Source: Georgenia ruanii (GTDB taxonomy: Bacteria; Actinomycetota; Actinomycetes; Actinomycetales; Actinomycetaceae). Taken from it: DNA of 64,000 bases. The notes under the pieces are model-generated. The model was not told the DNA's origin, made no database searches, and saw nothing but the letters and a program-made list of their open reading frames with translations. The stretch is from assembly GCF_009193175.1 (NCBI RefSeq), contig NZ_VUKE01000002.1, positions 265,205-329,204 of the forward strand. Reading direction: 5' to 3'. Shown one piece after another: positions 63,541 through 64,000 of this stretch. The position numbers and the translations under genes are program-made. Every line of letters begins with the position of its first letter. Positions within the stretch are counted from its first letter, which is position 1.

Positions 63541-64000
63541 GTGAAACCCTCTCACACGGTTCGGCCGGTGTTCGATGAGTCGAATCTGGTGTCGGCGGCG
63601 GGCCTGGTTCCGGCGCTGCGGCTGGCCGAGGCCGCTGGTCTGCACGACCTCCTCGAGGAGTTGACGGTGCCCTCGCCCAACGCCGGGGTGAAGGCGGCGA
63701 GCGTGGTCGGCGGGATGCTCGCCGGCGCGGACTCGATCGATGATCTGGACCTGCTGCGCCATGGCGGGATGGGCAGGTTGTTCGCCGGGGTGCGGGCACC
63801 GTCGACGCTGGGCACGTTCCTGCGTTCGTTCACCCACGGCCACGTCCAGCAGCTCGACAAGATCAGCGGCGCGCTGCTGGCGGGGCTCGCTCGAAAAGTT
63901 CCCGCCCTGGTCAGCGGCGCGGGCGCGGAGGACATCGCGTTCGTCGACGTCGACGACACGATCCGGGAGGTCCACGGCTACGCCAAGCAGGCCGCGGCGT
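63541..64000 (+). mobile_element. IS1380-family transposase (5' part; gene runs off the window)
   Basis: This is the first 153 codons of a transposase. GTG 63541 starts VKPSHTVRPVFDESNLVS, followed by GLVPALRLAEAAGLHDLLEE. The catalytic first aspartate is likely in FVDVDDTIREVHG, a pattern of IS1380 elements. The frame is open to the window end. It is the only insertion sequence seen, and neither the right inverted repeat nor the target duplication can be checked here. Confidence 0.85.

Overview
The window is about 64 kb of very GC-rich DNA from a Gram-positive actinobacterium, most likely a member of the Micrococcales (Cellulomonas/Georgenia-like). The evidence is the high GC at third codon positions, frequent GTG/TTG starts, the typical actinobacterial block rho-rpmE-prfA-prmC-tsaC-wecA-atp-DUF2550-nucS, the GlgE alpha-glucan pathway, a DivIVA-like coiled-coil protein and a PucR-type regulator. 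Genus assignment is inference. Most of the window is ordinary chromosomal core. The only mobile element seen is an IS1380-type transposase running off the right edge.

Layout. 1-2864: 5' end of a response regulator (minus) divergent from two CNNM/CBS membrane proteins. 3120-4466: a membrane-anchored M23 peptidase with a structured mRNA leader. 4828-9604: a five-gene branched-chain-amino-acid-type ABC transporter (livG-F-K-H-M order). 9777-12563: a GAF/PucR-type regulator and a 3-hydroxybutyrate dehydrogenase-like SDR on the minus strand. 12685-15146: GDPD phosphodiesterase, TetR regulator, tRNA-Arg(CCG) and a membrane-anchored protein. 15252-21768: argS-lysA, then hom-thrC-thrB. 22200-29963: rho, rpmE, prfA, prmC, a VanZ-like gene (minus), tsaC, wecA and an AtpI-like gene. 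30211-37143: the complete F1Fo ATP synthase operon atpBEFHAGDC. 37152-38809: DUF2550, NUDIX and nucS. 38948-43876: nagA plus a GH1 glycosidase, then several small metabolic or regulatory genes. 43954-49498: a DivIVA-like coiled-coil protein divergent from a membrane protein, a lipoprotein and a YbbN-like protein. 49770-58731 (minus): glgB, maltokinase, treS and glgE, divergent from glgP (58998-61589). 61681-63310: small membrane or secreted proteins of unknown function. 63541-64000: IS1380-family transposase, truncated by the window end.

How the genes work together. lysA and hom-thrC-thrB give the aspartate-family branches to lysine and threonine. wecA, AtpI-like and atpBEFHAGDC form a membrane bioenergetics block. 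TreS, Mak, GlgE and GlgB form the trehalose-to-branched-glucan pathway, and the divergent GlgP degrades the polymer. The transporter, regulator and dehydrogenase between 4.8 and 12.6 kb probably form one substrate-utilisation locus; a 17-bp element (15 identical) lies at both the regulator start and the dehydrogenase promoter.

The most interesting signals are regulatory: that repeated element; a palindrome-embedded direct repeat in the glgP promoter; a recurring -10 box 6-8 nt before start codons, implying many leaderless mRNAs; a Shine-Dalgarno-sequestering leader on the M23 gene; a four-copy 16-bp repeat upstream of the DivIVA-like gene; and long Pro/Ala-rich tails on adjacent glucan enzymes. 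I did not find a convincing novel defence, secretion or biosynthetic system.
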